A stretch of DNA of 39,734 bases, taken from NCBI GenBank assembly GCA_947589835.1, contig CANQCT010000010.1, forward strand, positions 1 through 39,734, given 5' to 3'. This DNA is from an uncultured Clostridia bacterium (GTDB taxonomy: Bacteria > Bacillota > Clostridia > TANB77 > CAG-508). Under the pieces are notes generated by a model. The model made no database searches. It was not told the origin of the DNA and was given only the letters and a program-made list of their open reading frames with translations. Below are positions 8,084-17,543 of the stretch, one piece after another (the first letter of the stretch is position 1; every line of letters starts with the position of its first letter). Made by a program: the position numbers and the translations under genes.

Positions 8084-9253
8084 GTGAATGAATTTTTTCA
8101 AAAAGTAATTAGAAAAATAAATCAATTTATAATTATGATTTTGAATAGATTATTTATATTATTTTTACCATTAGTAAAAAATAGGGTACTTTTTATATCA
8201 GATGATAGAGCTACTCTTGGTGGAAACTTAAAAAGCGTTTACGACTTTTTACCAGATAAAGACTATGAAAAAGTTGTAATATTAAGAGCAAATAAAAAGG
8301 CAAAAACAAAGCTAAAAACTAAACTTAAAACAGTATATTATTTATCTACTTCTAAATATATACTTTTAGAAGATTTAGTTCAAGCTACATCATATATGAA
8401 AGTTAGAAAAAATCAAGAGTTAGTTCAATTATGGCATGGCCCAGGAGCATTTAAAAAATTTGGACATAGCAGAGAAAAAACAGATTTAAAAAGGATTCAT
8501 AAAGGCTACAAAAAATATACAAAAGCTATTACTAGTTCAGAAGCAATTAGGCCATGCTATGCAGAAGCCTTTGCAATTGACATTGAAAAGGTTCAAGCAA
8601 AAGGCTTTCCAAGAACAGATATGTTTTTTAATCAAGAATACATAAATTCTAAAAAAGCAGAATTACTAAAAAAATATCCATTTATTGCAAATAAAAAAGT
8701 AATTTTATTTGCCCCAACATATAGAGGTACACAGTATTATAACGCAGACTATGACTTAGAAAAATTAGATTTAGAAAAAATATATAATGAATTAAAAGAG
8801 CAAAACTATATTTTTATTTTTAAATGGCATCCTTTTATTTATAACAAAATATCTGCTAAAAAAGAAGGAACAGAAAAATTTAACAAATATAAAGAATACA
8901 AAGATTTTTATTATGACTTATCTGAAGAAAGAGATATTAATGACTTACTATTAATAACAGATATTTTAATAACAGATTACTCATCACTTATTTTTGACTA
9001 TGTTTTTACAAACAAACCTATAATATATTTTGCCTATGACTTAGAACTTTATGAAAATGATAGAGGTATGTACTTTCCATTTAAAGAATACGTATATGGC
9101 GAAGTTACAAAAACAAATGAAGAATTATTAAATGCTATACAAAATGCAAGTTTAGAAGAAGAAAAAAGAAAAATATTTAAAGAAAAATTTGTAGGAGCAT
9201 GTGACGGACATTCTACTGAAAAAACTTGCAATTGGGTGTTTAATAAACTTTAG
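8084..9253 (+). CDS. CDP-glycerol/ribitol phosphotransferase (TagF/TarB type)
   Basis: A 389-residue member of the CDP-glycerol glycerophosphotransferase family, which transfers glycerol- or ribitol-phosphate from the CDP donor to the growing teichoic acid at the inner face of the membrane. Signature motifs are VQLWHGPGAFKKFG (near 113-126), FAPTYRGT, FKWHPF and ITDYSSLIFDYVF (near 296-308), then DRGMYFPF. The N-terminal hydrophobic stretch FIIMILNRLFILFLPL could be the membrane-association helix. The start is GTG 8084 with AAAGGAG ten bases upstream; an ATG at 8088 is out of frame. It could be the primase TarB, a TarF-like extender or a polymerase; sequence alone does not decide. Confidence 0.85.
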   Translation: MNEFFQKVIRKINQFIIMILNRLFILFLPLVKNRVLFISDDRATLGGNLKSVYDFLPDKDYEKVVILRANKKAKTKLKTKLKTVYYLSTSKYILLEDLVQATSYMKVRKNQELVQLWHGPGAFKKFGHSREKTDLKRIHKGYKKYTKAITSSEAIRPCYAEAFAIDIEKVQAKGFPRTDMFFNQEYINSKKAELLKKYPFIANKKVILFAPTYRGTQYYNADYDLEKLDLEKIYNELKEQNYIFIFKWHPFIYNKISAKKEGTEKFNKYKEYKDFYYDLSEERDINDLLLITDILITDYSSLIFDYVFTNKPIIYFAYDLELYENDRGMYFPFKEYVYGEVTKTNEELLNAIQNASLEEEKRKIFKEKFVGACDGHSTEKTCNWVFNKL

Positions 9254-9277
9254 TATTTTACAAAAAGCACAAATATG

Positions 9278-9385
9278 AACATAACAACCCTTAATATAAT
9301 TAAGAAATAAAGCTTGCTATTTTGATGAAAAATAAACATAATAACCATTATTAAGAAGTGAAGCTTGCTATTTTGAGGAAAATAG
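9278..9385. repeat. Imperfect tandem duplication between two phosphotransferase genes
   Basis: Two units, about 9278-9334 and 9335-9385, each start AACATAA(C/T)AACC and end AAGCTTGCTATTTTGA(T/G)GAAAA; the second has lost several bases in the middle (TTAATATAATTAAGAA against TTATTAAGAA). No start codon or hairpin is evident. It looks like a slipped duplication in the spacer of the operon. Confidence 0.7.
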
Positions 9386-9404
9386 ATTGATTTGGGAGGA
9401 GAAA

Positions 9405-10544
9405 ATGAAGCAAATTGCTTTAAAAATAGGAATTGCAATTTTAAATGTTATATACTTTTTTATAAAGCTATTTCCAATACAAAAAAACAAAATAACATTT
9501 ATTAGTAGGCAATCTAATGAAATTCCTATGGATTTTAAAATGCTAACTAATGAACTAAAAAATGATAATTCTAATATAAAAATAGTTACACTTTGCAAAC
9601 GATTAGAAAACGGTTTAGCAAACAAAATAAAATATGCTTTTTATATGTTTACACAAATGTACCATATTGCAACATCAAAAGTAGTTATATTAGATAGTTA
9701 TTGCATTCCAGTTTGCATTTTAAAGCAAAAGAAAAACCTTACAGTAATACAAATATGGCACGCACTAGGCTCACTTAAAAAGTTTGGCTATTCTACATTA
9801 GGCAAAAAAGATGGAAGAGACGAAAAGTTAGCCAAAACAATGAAAATGCACTGCAATTATACATATATTTTAACATCTAGCAATATTTCTAAAGAATTTT
9901 TTAGAGAAGCATTTAATGCAAAACCTGAGCAGATGAAAGTAATGAATTTGCCAAGAGTAGATTTTTTACAATCTGAAGAAGAAAAAAATTCTGTACAAAA
10001 AAGATTTTATAAAGAATACCCTGAGGCTAATAACCAAAAGGAAAACATATTATATTGCCCTACACAAAGAAAAGAAAATAACATTCCTATAGAGCAAATA
10101 GTAAAAGAAATACCTTTTGAAAAATACAATTTAATTATAAAATTGCATGATGGCACAGAAATGGTATATGCAGATAATAAAAAAATACAAAAAGGAAAAT
10201 TGTTTGCAGGAATTGAACTTTTACATATAGGAAATTACATTATTACAGACTATTCTGCAATAGTGTATGAAGTAGCAGTAACTAAAAAACCAATTTATTT
10301 ATATGCTTATGATTATGAAAAATATATGGATGATAGAGGAACATACATTAATTACAAACAAGAAATGCCAGGCCCAATATGCGAAAAGTTTAGTGAAATT
10401 ATAAAATTAATACAAGCAAAAGAATATAACAAACAAAAAGAAGAAGAATTTTGCAATAAATATATAGAAAATTTGAATAAAAACACAACAAAAGAATTAG
10501 TAGAATTCATAATGCAATTTTTAGGAGGAAGAAATAATGCATAA
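9405..10544 (+). CDS. Second CDP-glycerol/ribitol phosphotransferase
   Basis: A 379-residue protein of the same family as its upstream neighbour. The N-terminal membrane helix IGIAILNVIYFFIKLFP is followed by IQIWHALGSLKKFGYS (near 115-130), YCPTQRKEN, LIIKLHDGTE and IITDYSAIVYEVAV (near 278-291), then DDRGTYINY. The catalytic His positions (WHALG, KLHDG) and the TDYSA motif are present. The start is ATG 9405 behind GGGAGGAG at 9394-9401. The last 8 bases overlap the next gene, which suggests translational coupling. Which linkage it forms is not determinable here; the three paralogues probably act in sequence. Confidence 0.85.
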   Translation: MKQIALKIGIAILNVIYFFIKLFPIQKNKITFISRQSNEIPMDFKMLTNELKNDNSNIKIVTLCKRLENGLANKIKYAFYMFTQMYHIATSKVVILDSYCIPVCILKQKKNLTVIQIWHALGSLKKFGYSTLGKKDGRDEKLAKTMKMHCNYTYILTSSNISKEFFREAFNAKPEQMKVMNLPRVDFLQSEEEKNSVQKRFYKEYPEANNQKENILYCPTQRKENNIPIEQIVKEIPFEKYNLIIKLHDGTEMVYADNKKIQKGKLFAGIELLHIGNYIITDYSAIVYEVAVTKKPIYLYAYDYEKYMDDRGTYINYKQEMPGPICEKFSEIIKLIQAKEYNKQKEEEFCNKYIENLNKNTTKELVEFIMQFLGGRNNA

Positions 10545-13197
10545 AACGTACGAAATCTCTACAATAATACCGGTATATAATGTAGAAGCATATTTAGAAG
10601 AAACCATAAAAAGTATAATAAACCAAAAAATAGGTTTTAAGAAGCATATACAACTAATTTTAGTAAATGACGGAAGCAAAGATAATTCAGAAGCAATTTG
10701 CTTAAAATATAAGCAAAAATATCCAGATAATGTTGTATATATTTCTAAAAAAAATGAAGGAGTTAGTGTAGCAAGAAACACTGGACTTAAATTTGCAAAA
10801 GGAAAATATGTAAACTTCCTTGATAGTGATGACTACATAGACTTAGATTTTTACCAAAAAGCATATAAAATGCTAGAAGAAAATAATGAAATTGACTTAG
10901 TAGCCGCAAGACTAAAATACTTTGAGGCTTCTAATAAATATCATTGGTTAGACTATAAATTTACAAAAGATAGAATAATAGATATAAATAAAGAGCCACA
11001 AAGCATTCTTTTACACGCAAGCACAGCATTAATAAGAACAGATGTCATAAAAAAAATAAAATTTGACTCTAATCTAAAAATAAGCGAAGATACAAAATTA
11101 CTTTATGAAATAATATTGCAAAAAGAAAAATATGGTATTATTGCTTCTTCTATTTATTATTACAGAAAAAGAAAAGATCAATCATCTGCTGTACAAACCT
11201 CTAGAAAAAATAAATCTTGGTATATAGATACAATTAAATACTGCCATAATTTTTTAATAGATTTATCTATGAAAAAATATGGTAAAGTAATTAAATTTGT
11301 GCAACACTTTTTTATGTACGATATACAATGGAGAATAAAAACAGAACTATTAGAAACCTTAAGCACAGAAGAAAAGCAATATTACTTAGACTCTATTCGT
11401 AAAGAATTAAAATTAATAGATGATGATGTTATTCTTTTTCAAAAACAAATGAGCATTAATTATAAACTAATTGCATTAAAAGTAAAGTATGATAATAACC
11501 TTAAAGACCACATAAATATTAAAGAAGATGGAATATATTTAGAAAATGGCGAGCATATTTCATTTGAAGAAATAATAAATTATGTAGAACTTTCACACGT
11601 AGAAAATGGAAAATTAATTATAGAAGGGGAAATTAGCCTAGATGATATTGCAGAATTATATTATACTACAAATAAAGGAGAACATATACTAGTAAACACT
11701 TTTACTAGAAAACCTGTAAATAGTATTTTTAAAGAGCATAATATGCCAAGAGAAGGCTACCGCATTGAAATACCTTTAGAAGGAATTCAAAAAATAGAAT
11801 TTGAAATAAAAGTAGGAGATACATATTATACTTTAAATAACAAATTTATACATTTTTCGCATATTCAAAACTTTAAAGCAGGGTATTACTATAAAGAAAA
11901 ATATTTAATAGTAAAAAAAGGAAAACAAATAACAATAAACTACAAACCTTTTGGCTTAAAAGTATTTTTTAACGAATTATATTTTCTAGCATATATTTTA
12001 TTAAAACGAAAAAGATATAGAGTTTTTATGCAAAGAGCATTATACTGGCTTACAAAACCATTTATGCCTAAAAATATTTGGCTATTTTCAGATAGAGAAT
12101 TTATGGCAAAAGATAGCGGAGAGCTAATGTTTAAATACACAAATAGTCAAAAGAATTTGCTAAAAAGAAATACATATTTTGTAATAGACAAGCATTATGA
12201 AGATTACAAAAGAATGAAACAATATGGGAAAGTAGTAAGCTACCATACAATGAAATATAGGCTTTTGTTTCTAAATGCAAAATATATTATTTCATCTCAT
12301 GCAGATGGATATGTTAACAATGCATTTGGAAAGTCAAGAAAATACTATGTAGATTTATTTAAATTTGAATACATTTATTTAACACATGGAATTCTTCTTC
12401 ATGATTCATCTAGCTGGCTTAATAGAATAAATAAAGACATTACCTTAAATGTTGTAACAAGTCCATTAGAATACAAAAGTATATTAGATGGAATGTACTA
12501 TTTTAAACCAGAAGGATTAATGCAATCTGGTTTGCCACGACATGATAACTTAATTATGCAAGATGTAAAAGAAGAAAATAAAATATTAATTATGGCAAGT
12601 TGGCGTTCTTCATTAGTAGGACCGGTAATTACTGGAACACAAAGAAGAGCATATAACCCAAAATTTACAGAAAGTGAATATTACAATTTTTATAATGATT
12701 TATTTAATGATAAAAGATTACAAGAAACATTAAAAAAATATAACTACAAAATTAAATTTTGTATACACCCAAGCTTTAGAGCACAATTTGACGACTTTAA
12801 AGGTAATGAATTTGTAGAAATTGCAATAGATGTAGATTCACAATATGAAACAAAATCTTCAAAAATGCTTATTACAGATTATTCATCTGCTGCATGCGAT
12901 TTTGCATATTTAAGAAAGCCTGTTATTTACGCCAATTTTGACTTAGACCATATATATAAAATACATTACTACAACCAAGGATATTTTGATTATGATATTA
13001 ATGGCTTTGGGCCAAACTGTACAACTTATGAACAAACCATTAATGAAATTATAAAATGTATTGAAAATGATTGTAAAATAGAAGAAAAATACAAAAAAAG
13101 ATGTGATGAATTTTTCTATTATCATGATGGAAACAATTGCAAAAGAGTTTATGATGCAATTATTGAACATGATAAAAAGAGAAGCAATAATGCTTAA
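10537..13197 (+). CDS. GT2 glycosyltransferase fused to a CDP-polyol phosphotransferase
   Basis: An 886-residue bifunctional protein. Residues 1 to about 230 form a GT-A family 2 glycosyltransferase: STIIPVYNVEAYLEETIKSI, LVNDGSKDNSE, NTGLKFAKGKYVNFLDSDDY (DxD). A middle segment (about 330-470) is beta-rich with no recognised domain. The C-terminal part (about 510-886) is a TagF/TarL-type phosphotransferase with LTHGILLHDSS (near 616), MASWRSS, FCIHPSFR and LITDYSSAACDFAYL (near 778). Such fusions occur in TarL/TarK-like and capsule enzymes and could couple sugar decoration or linkage to polyol-phosphate transfer. The ATG overlaps the end of the preceding gene, with TTAGGAGG just upstream. 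It is the last gene of the operon. Confidence 0.85.
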   Translation: MHKTYEISTIIPVYNVEAYLEETIKSIINQKIGFKKHIQLILVNDGSKDNSEAICLKYKQKYPDNVVYISKKNEGVSVARNTGLKFAKGKYVNFLDSDDYIDLDFYQKAYKMLEENNEIDLVAARLKYFEASNKYHWLDYKFTKDRIIDINKEPQSILLHASTALIRTDVIKKIKFDSNLKISEDTKLLYEIILQKEKYGIIASSIYYYRKRKDQSSAVQTSRKNKSWYIDTIKYCHNFLIDLSMKKYGKVIKFVQHFFMYDIQWRIKTELLETLSTEEKQYYLDSIRKELKLIDDDVILFQKQMSINYKLIALKVKYDNNLKDHINIKEDGIYLENGEHISFEEIINYVELSHVENGKLIIEGEISLDDIAELYYTTNKGEHILVNTFTRKPVNSIFKEHNMPREGYRIEIPLEGIQKIEFEIKVGDTYYTLNNKFIHFSHIQNFKAGYYYKEKYLIVKKGKQITINYKPFGLKVFFNELYFLAYILLKRKRYRVFMQRALYWLTKPFMPKNIWLFSDREFMAKDSGELMFKYTNSQKNLLKRNTYFVIDKHYEDYKRMKQYGKVVSYHTMKYRLLFLNAKYIISSHADGYVNNAFGKSRKYYVDLFKFEYIYLTHGILLHDSSSWLNRINKDITLNVVTSPLEYKSILDGMYYFKPEGLMQSGLPRHDNLIMQDVKEENKILIMASWRSSLVGPVITGTQRRAYNPKFTESEYYNFYNDLFNDKRLQETLKKYNYKIKFCIHPSFRAQFDDFKGNEFVEIAIDVDSQYETKSSKMLITDYSSAACDFAYLRKPVIYANFDLDHIYKIHYYNQGYFDYDINGFGPNCTTYEQTINEIIKCIENDCKIEEKYKKRCDEFFYYHDGNNCKRVYDAIIEHDKKRSNNA

Positions 13198-13205
13198 CAT
13201 AAAAT

Positions 13206-13234
13206 TTTAAATAACTTAAAAAAAGTTATATAAT
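13206..13234 (+). promoter_or_regulatory. Promoter of the Nudix gene, overlapping an inverted repeat
   Basis: TTTAAA (13206-13211), a 17-bp spacer and a perfect TATAAT (13229-13234). The 7-bp inverted repeat ATAACTT / AAGTTAT (13211-13217, 13223-13229) fills the spacer and could be an operator. It is too weak and lacks a T-run to be a convincing terminator of the preceding operon. Confidence 0.55.
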
Positions 13235-13256
13235 AAAAGAATGGGGAGGGATTGTA

Positions 13257-14549
13257 ATGAAAAAAGTTAGTACAGAAAAAGTATATGATAATTACGAAAA
13301 AGGATTTAATGGAAGAATGAATTTAAGTGATTTACCAGAAGTACAGCAAAAAGTAACATACCCACACCCAAACAAAGAAGGAGAAATGACATCACAAAAT
13401 TATATTGAATATGAAGATTTAGCAGTAGTAGTTTTTATAAGAAAAGGCAAAAATAATGAAATGGAATTTGGACTTATAGAAAAAGAAGCACCAGCTTTTG
13501 CAAACGATGAAGAAGCAAAAGGATACTATGGAATACTTTTAGAAGCACCAACCTTTGCTTTCCCACAAAAAAACGAAGTGCCAGAAAATATGAGTTTATG
13601 GTTAGAAGAACAAATATTAAATATGGGGCTTGAAATGAAAGGATTTAGTGCTTTAGATGACTCAAAAACAGCAGTTTGTCAATCTTTTACAAACCAAAAT
13701 GCTAGATTTTATGTAGCAGGAATAAAAGAATCAGAACAAGATATACAAAATAAAATGCACTGGTTTCCATTATCTAGTTTAGTAAGCTATTTGAATATGC
13801 AAAGAATGGGTGGAGAAGATAACTTACATAGCTCTATTCAAACTTTATATCCATTAGAATTATTATATAAAAAATATAAAAAAGAAATACAAAAAGCTGA
13901 GCAAACAGAGTTTAAATTAGATAGAGAATTACCAAAATTAATAGTAGAAAAAAGCCAAAAGACTAATCCTGGTTACCGCTTTAGTATATGGGAGGCTACT
14001 TACAAAAATTCAAGAAATCCAGAAGAAGTAAAAGTTGCAACATGTTTAAAATCTAGATCTAATGCAGGAAATTGTGTACTAATGGCAGAAGATGGAGAAA
14101 AAATGTATTTATCTCCACAAAGAAGATCTCCATATATGATAGTAGGAGAAGACTTGAAAAAAGAAGTTGCAGGAGGACTAACAGAAGGTGAATCATACGA
14201 AGAAACAGCAACTAGAGAATTAGTAGAAGAGCAAGGATTTAATGCAAGTAGTGTAGAACCTTTAACAGGACCACTTGCAGCAACGCCACTCAATAATGAA
14301 TTATCTCAAGCATTTCTTGCACATTATGAACAAGGAACAGAAACAAGTCAGCATTTAGATGAACAAGAAGCAATAGGAAAAAAACAAGCAAAATCTTTTA
14401 AAGATTTATATGAAAACATACAAAATTCAGAATTACCACTAACAACTAAATATTATATTATGCTAAAAGCAAGAGAAAAAGACGAAAATTTAAAACCAAG
14501 TGAAAAAAATGGACAAGTAAATGCAAGTGAAGTAGAAGAAAGAATATAG
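13257..14549 (+). CDS. Large Nudix-domain protein, possibly with a degenerate second Nudix fold
   Basis: A 430-residue protein with a complete Nudix box at about 305-327: G-x5-E-x7-REL-x-EE-x-G-F, read as GLTEGE, SYEETAT and RELVEEQGF. Nudix enzymes hydrolyse nucleoside diphosphates linked to another moiety, and the metal ligands are all present. The N-terminal 220 residues also look Nudix-like in layout (DLAVVVFIRKGK strand, then YYGILLEAPTFAFPQ and a helix WLEEQILNMGLEMKG) but lack the catalytic REx2EE residues. This suggests an inactive tandem domain, an inference from pattern only. The substrate is unknown; its position beside the teichoic-acid operon hints at nucleotide-activated precursors but proves nothing. 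GGGGAGGG precedes the ATG. Confidence 0.75.
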   Translation: MKKVSTEKVYDNYEKGFNGRMNLSDLPEVQQKVTYPHPNKEGEMTSQNYIEYEDLAVVVFIRKGKNNEMEFGLIEKEAPAFANDEEAKGYYGILLEAPTFAFPQKNEVPENMSLWLEEQILNMGLEMKGFSALDDSKTAVCQSFTNQNARFYVAGIKESEQDIQNKMHWFPLSSLVSYLNMQRMGGEDNLHSSIQTLYPLELLYKKYKKEIQKAEQTEFKLDRELPKLIVEKSQKTNPGYRFSIWEATYKNSRNPEEVKVATCLKSRSNAGNCVLMAEDGEKMYLSPQRRSPYMIVGEDLKKEVAGGLTEGESYEETATRELVEEQGFNASSVEPLTGPLAATPLNNELSQAFLAHYEQGTETSQHLDEQEAIGKKQAKSFKDLYENIQNSELPLTTKYYIMLKAREKDENLKPSEKNGQVNASEVEERI

Positions 14550-14651
14550 AAAATATATGTGAAATTGCAAAAAAGAAAAGTAAACAAAATAAAAACAGTA
14601 AAGATACTTAAAAAATATAAATAAAAATTCTAATAATCTTAAGTCATATTT

Positions 14652-14680
14652 TTTACACAAACAAAATATACTTATATAAG
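14652..14680 (+). promoter_or_regulatory. Likely promoter of the YfhO-family gene
   Basis: TTTACA (14652-14657), 17 bp, TATAAG (14675-14680), about 40 bp upstream of the GTG start. TATACT at 14668-14673 is an alternative -10. Nothing else is seen in the 175-base gap. Confidence 0.45.
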
Positions 14681-14724
14681 AATACTTTGGAAAAAAGTGT
14701 AAAAAATATACTTAAGGTGATTTT

Positions 14725-17457
14725 GTGAAAGAAAAACTAAATAATAACAAAATATATGCCATATACACTGCACTATTTATTTTAATAGTATGCATTGTAT
14801 TTGGCATATTTTTTATAAATAATCGCACTTTTATTTGGCAAGCAGATGGATTAAGACAACACTATATTATTTTAAAAGATTTTAATGAAATAATAAGAAA
14901 TTTTTTATCTTCTCCTCAAGAAGGTATAAAGTTATTTTCTTGGAATATGGGCTTAGGCTTTGATATAATAGGGCAATATTCTTATTATATATTAGGAGAT
15001 CCATTTGCATATATTAGTTTGCTATTTCCAATGGAAAACTTAGAAACTGCATATAGTTTTTTAGTATTACTAAGGCTCTTTTGCATAGGAATTTCTTTTA
15101 TTGTATATGCAAAGTATAATAGCAATAAAAATAAAAGCATACTACTAGGAGCAATTATTTACACATTTTCTGCATTTAGCTTATTTGCAGGAGTAAGGCA
15201 CCCATATTTTTTAAATGCAATGATTTTATTTCCATTACTATTGCTAGGAGTAGAAAAACTATTAAAAGAAAATAAAAAAGTATTTTTATGCACATTTGTA
15301 ACTGTTTCAGCAATTTCAAATTATTATTTTTTTTATATGCATACAGTTATGATTGTAATTTATGCAATTATTAAATATTTTTGTGAATATAGAAAAGAGG
15401 GCATAAAACACTTTTTACAAAAACTAAGTAGCGGAATTATTATATACATAATAGGAATTTTAATTGCAAGCATAATACTATTTCCAACAATATATGCATT
15501 TTTAAATTCGGCAAGAAGTGGAGAAGAAAATGTTTGTGAATACACTTTAGACTATTATAAATCATTATTTAGCATTAATTTATTAACTGTTTATGGCGAA
15601 AACTGGAGCGTAATAGGAGTATCTTCTATTATTTTAGTAATGCTTCCTATTTTTCTAAGCAGAATAAAGCAAAACAAAGCTTATTTTATTTATTTATGTG
15701 TTACAACTATATTTTTGATAGTGCCATTTTTAGGCTCAGCGATGAATGGATTTTCATTTCCAAATAATAGATGGTCTTTTGCATATGCATTTATATTATC
15801 ATACATAATTACAATTTGCTTTGACGAAAAATACAGTAAAAAAGAAATTAGAAATGCATATATATTCTTAGCACTTTATGCATTAACTGCTGTAATTGCA
15901 ATTTTAAGTACATCATTAAAAGCAGCATTTATTATATATTTAATTCAAATTTTACTTGCATTTATTATGCTAGTTGCAATTTACATAAGAAATAATATTA
16001 CAGAAGAAAAAACAAACAAATATAAAAAATTAAAATTTGATGTTTTAATATATATATTAGTCATTATAAACATTGGAATAATGGCCTATGGCTTATATAG
16101 TTCGTATGATAGAAACTATGCAAAAAATTTTGTAAAGGTAAACAATACTGAAGAAAGATTATTAACTCAATTAGGCAAAAACAAAAGCTATGAAGAAAAT
16201 ATAAAAAGCATTTTAGAAAAAGATAAAACAAGCTTTTATAGAATTGCTAAAATTCCACACCATATACAAAACCTTTCTATTTACTATAACTATCCATCAA
16301 CAGAATGTTTTTTATCAATAGGAAATAAATATATATATGACTTAAATAAAGAATTAGCAGATAACAGCTTTATTTCAACAAACTGTATTAAAGGAATGGG
16401 AGATAGAACTAAAATAACAACTATTTTAGGAACAAAATACTATATTTTAGATGAAAAAAATAAAAATAGTGTTCCTTATGGATATAAGTTAAAAGAAAAA
16501 ATAGGTGAGGTTAATACTTACGAAAATGAAAATGCGCTATCATTAGGTATTTCATATTCGCAATATATGCTAAGAGAAAATTATGAAAAATTAAATCCAC
16601 TTGAAAAAGAAGATGCTATTACAAAAGTAGCAGTTATTAATAGTAAAGAAGACTTACAAGGACTAGAAATAGAAGAAAAACAAGATTTATTAGATATACA
16701 AAATTCTGCCCTTACATTACCTATAAAAATAACAGATGATGAAGCTATAATGAATTCACATAATAAGGAAAAAGAGGTTATAACTAGTAAAAAAAATCAA
16801 AAGTTAATACTAACAATTCCTAAAGTTAGTAATTCTGAAATTTATGTATTAATAACAGGCTTTGAATTTCAAGGCAATGATCAGCATACTATTACAGCTA
16901 GCTTTAAAGGAATTAGCGCTAGTAAAACAATAGAAAATAAAATAACATCTGCATATTATGAAAAATGCAATGAAATTTTACTTCCACTAGGGTTTTATGA
17001 AAGCACAAAAGGAGATATAACATTAACCTTTAGCACAAAAGGAACATATAAATTTGAAAATATACAAGTTTTAGCAGTTTCAATGGAAAATTATGAAAAA
17101 ACAATAAAAAGCTTAAAAGAAAATGAATTAAAAGTTTCAAAATGCAATGATAAAGAAATAGTAGGAACAGTAAATTTAAAAGAAAATTCAATTATGCAAG
17201 TTTCTACAAGTTATACCACAGGATGGAAAGCTTATGTTGATGGAAAAAAGGTAAATACAATAAGGATAAATACAGCTTTTATAGGGATTACATTAGAAGC
17301 GGGGGAGCATAGTATTGAGTTTAAATATGAAGTGCCATATTTAAAAGAGGGTATTGTTTGCAGCATTATTGGAGTATGCTTGTTTGTAGGCTTAGCAATT
17401 TTTGAAAGAAGAAAAATTAAGATATTTAAGTATATTTATAAAAATAGATTAAATTAA
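14725..17457 (+). CDS. YfhO-family multi-pass membrane glycosyltransferase
   Basis: A 910-residue protein with about a dozen membrane helices in the first 600 residues and a large C-terminal extracytoplasmic domain, closing with one more helix (SIIGVCLFVGLAIFE). The start FIWQADGLRQHYIILKDF and the following GLGFDIIGQYSYYILGDPFAYIS are characteristic of bacterial YfhO proteins, GT-C-fold enzymes that in Bacillus and Listeria take part in adding sugars to lipoteichoic or wall polymers from undecaprenyl-phosphate sugars. Here the context, next to a teichoic-acid operon, agrees. The C-terminal motif SYTTGWKAYVDGKKV is also typical. The start is GTG at 14725 with AAGGTGAT immediately upstream. 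Confidence 0.85.
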   Translation: MKEKLNNNKIYAIYTALFILIVCIVFGIFFINNRTFIWQADGLRQHYIILKDFNEIIRNFLSSPQEGIKLFSWNMGLGFDIIGQYSYYILGDPFAYISLLFPMENLETAYSFLVLLRLFCIGISFIVYAKYNSNKNKSILLGAIIYTFSAFSLFAGVRHPYFLNAMILFPLLLLGVEKLLKENKKVFLCTFVTVSAISNYYFFYMHTVMIVIYAIIKYFCEYRKEGIKHFLQKLSSGIIIYIIGILIASIILFPTIYAFLNSARSGEENVCEYTLDYYKSLFSINLLTVYGENWSVIGVSSIILVMLPIFLSRIKQNKAYFIYLCVTTIFLIVPFLGSAMNGFSFPNNRWSFAYAFILSYIITICFDEKYSKKEIRNAYIFLALYALTAVIAILSTSLKAAFIIYLIQILLAFIMLVAIYIRNNITEEKTNKYKKLKFDVLIYILVIINIGIMAYGLYSSYDRNYAKNFVKVNNTEERLLTQLGKNKSYEENIKSILEKDKTSFYRIAKIPHHIQNLSIYYNYPSTECFLSIGNKYIYDLNKELADNSFISTNCIKGMGDRTKITTILGTKYYILDEKNKNSVPYGYKLKEKIGEVNTYENENALSLGISYSQYMLRENYEKLNPLEKEDAITKVAVINSKEDLQGLEIEEKQDLLDIQNSALTLPIKITDDEAIMNSHNKEKEVITSKKNQKLILTIPKVSNSEIYVLITGFEFQGNDQHTITASFKGISASKTIENKITSAYYEKCNEILLPLGFYESTKGDITLTFSTKGTYKFENIQVLAVSMENYEKTIKSLKENELKVSKCNDKEIVGTVNLKENSIMQVSTSYTTGWKAYVDGKKVNTIRINTAFIGITLEAGEHSIEFKYEVPYLKEGIVCSIIGVCLFVGLAIFERRKIKIFKYIYKNRLN

Positions 17458-17460
17458 AAT

Positions 17461-17536
17461 AAAAAGCAAAATATAATAATTCTTGCACCGTACATGTGCT
17501 CTTGCTTAGCAGCAAATTCATTATATTTTGCTTTTT
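17461..17536. terminator. Long bidirectional terminator with a branched head
   Basis: A perfect 17-bp stem (17461-17477 with 17520-17536) has A-runs on the left and T-runs on the right, so it can end transcription from both the YfhO gene and tyrS. The head is not a simple loop: it can form two small hairpins, GCAC/GTGC (17485-17499) and TTGCT/AGCAA (17502-17515). Confidence 0.8.
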
Positions 17537-17543
17537 TAAAATC

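Noticed and set aside
13211-13229. ATAACTT/AAGTTAT as the terminator of the teichoic-acid operon
   Set aside because: Only 7 AT-rich pairs with no T-run, and it overlaps the next promoter; an operator is at least as likely.
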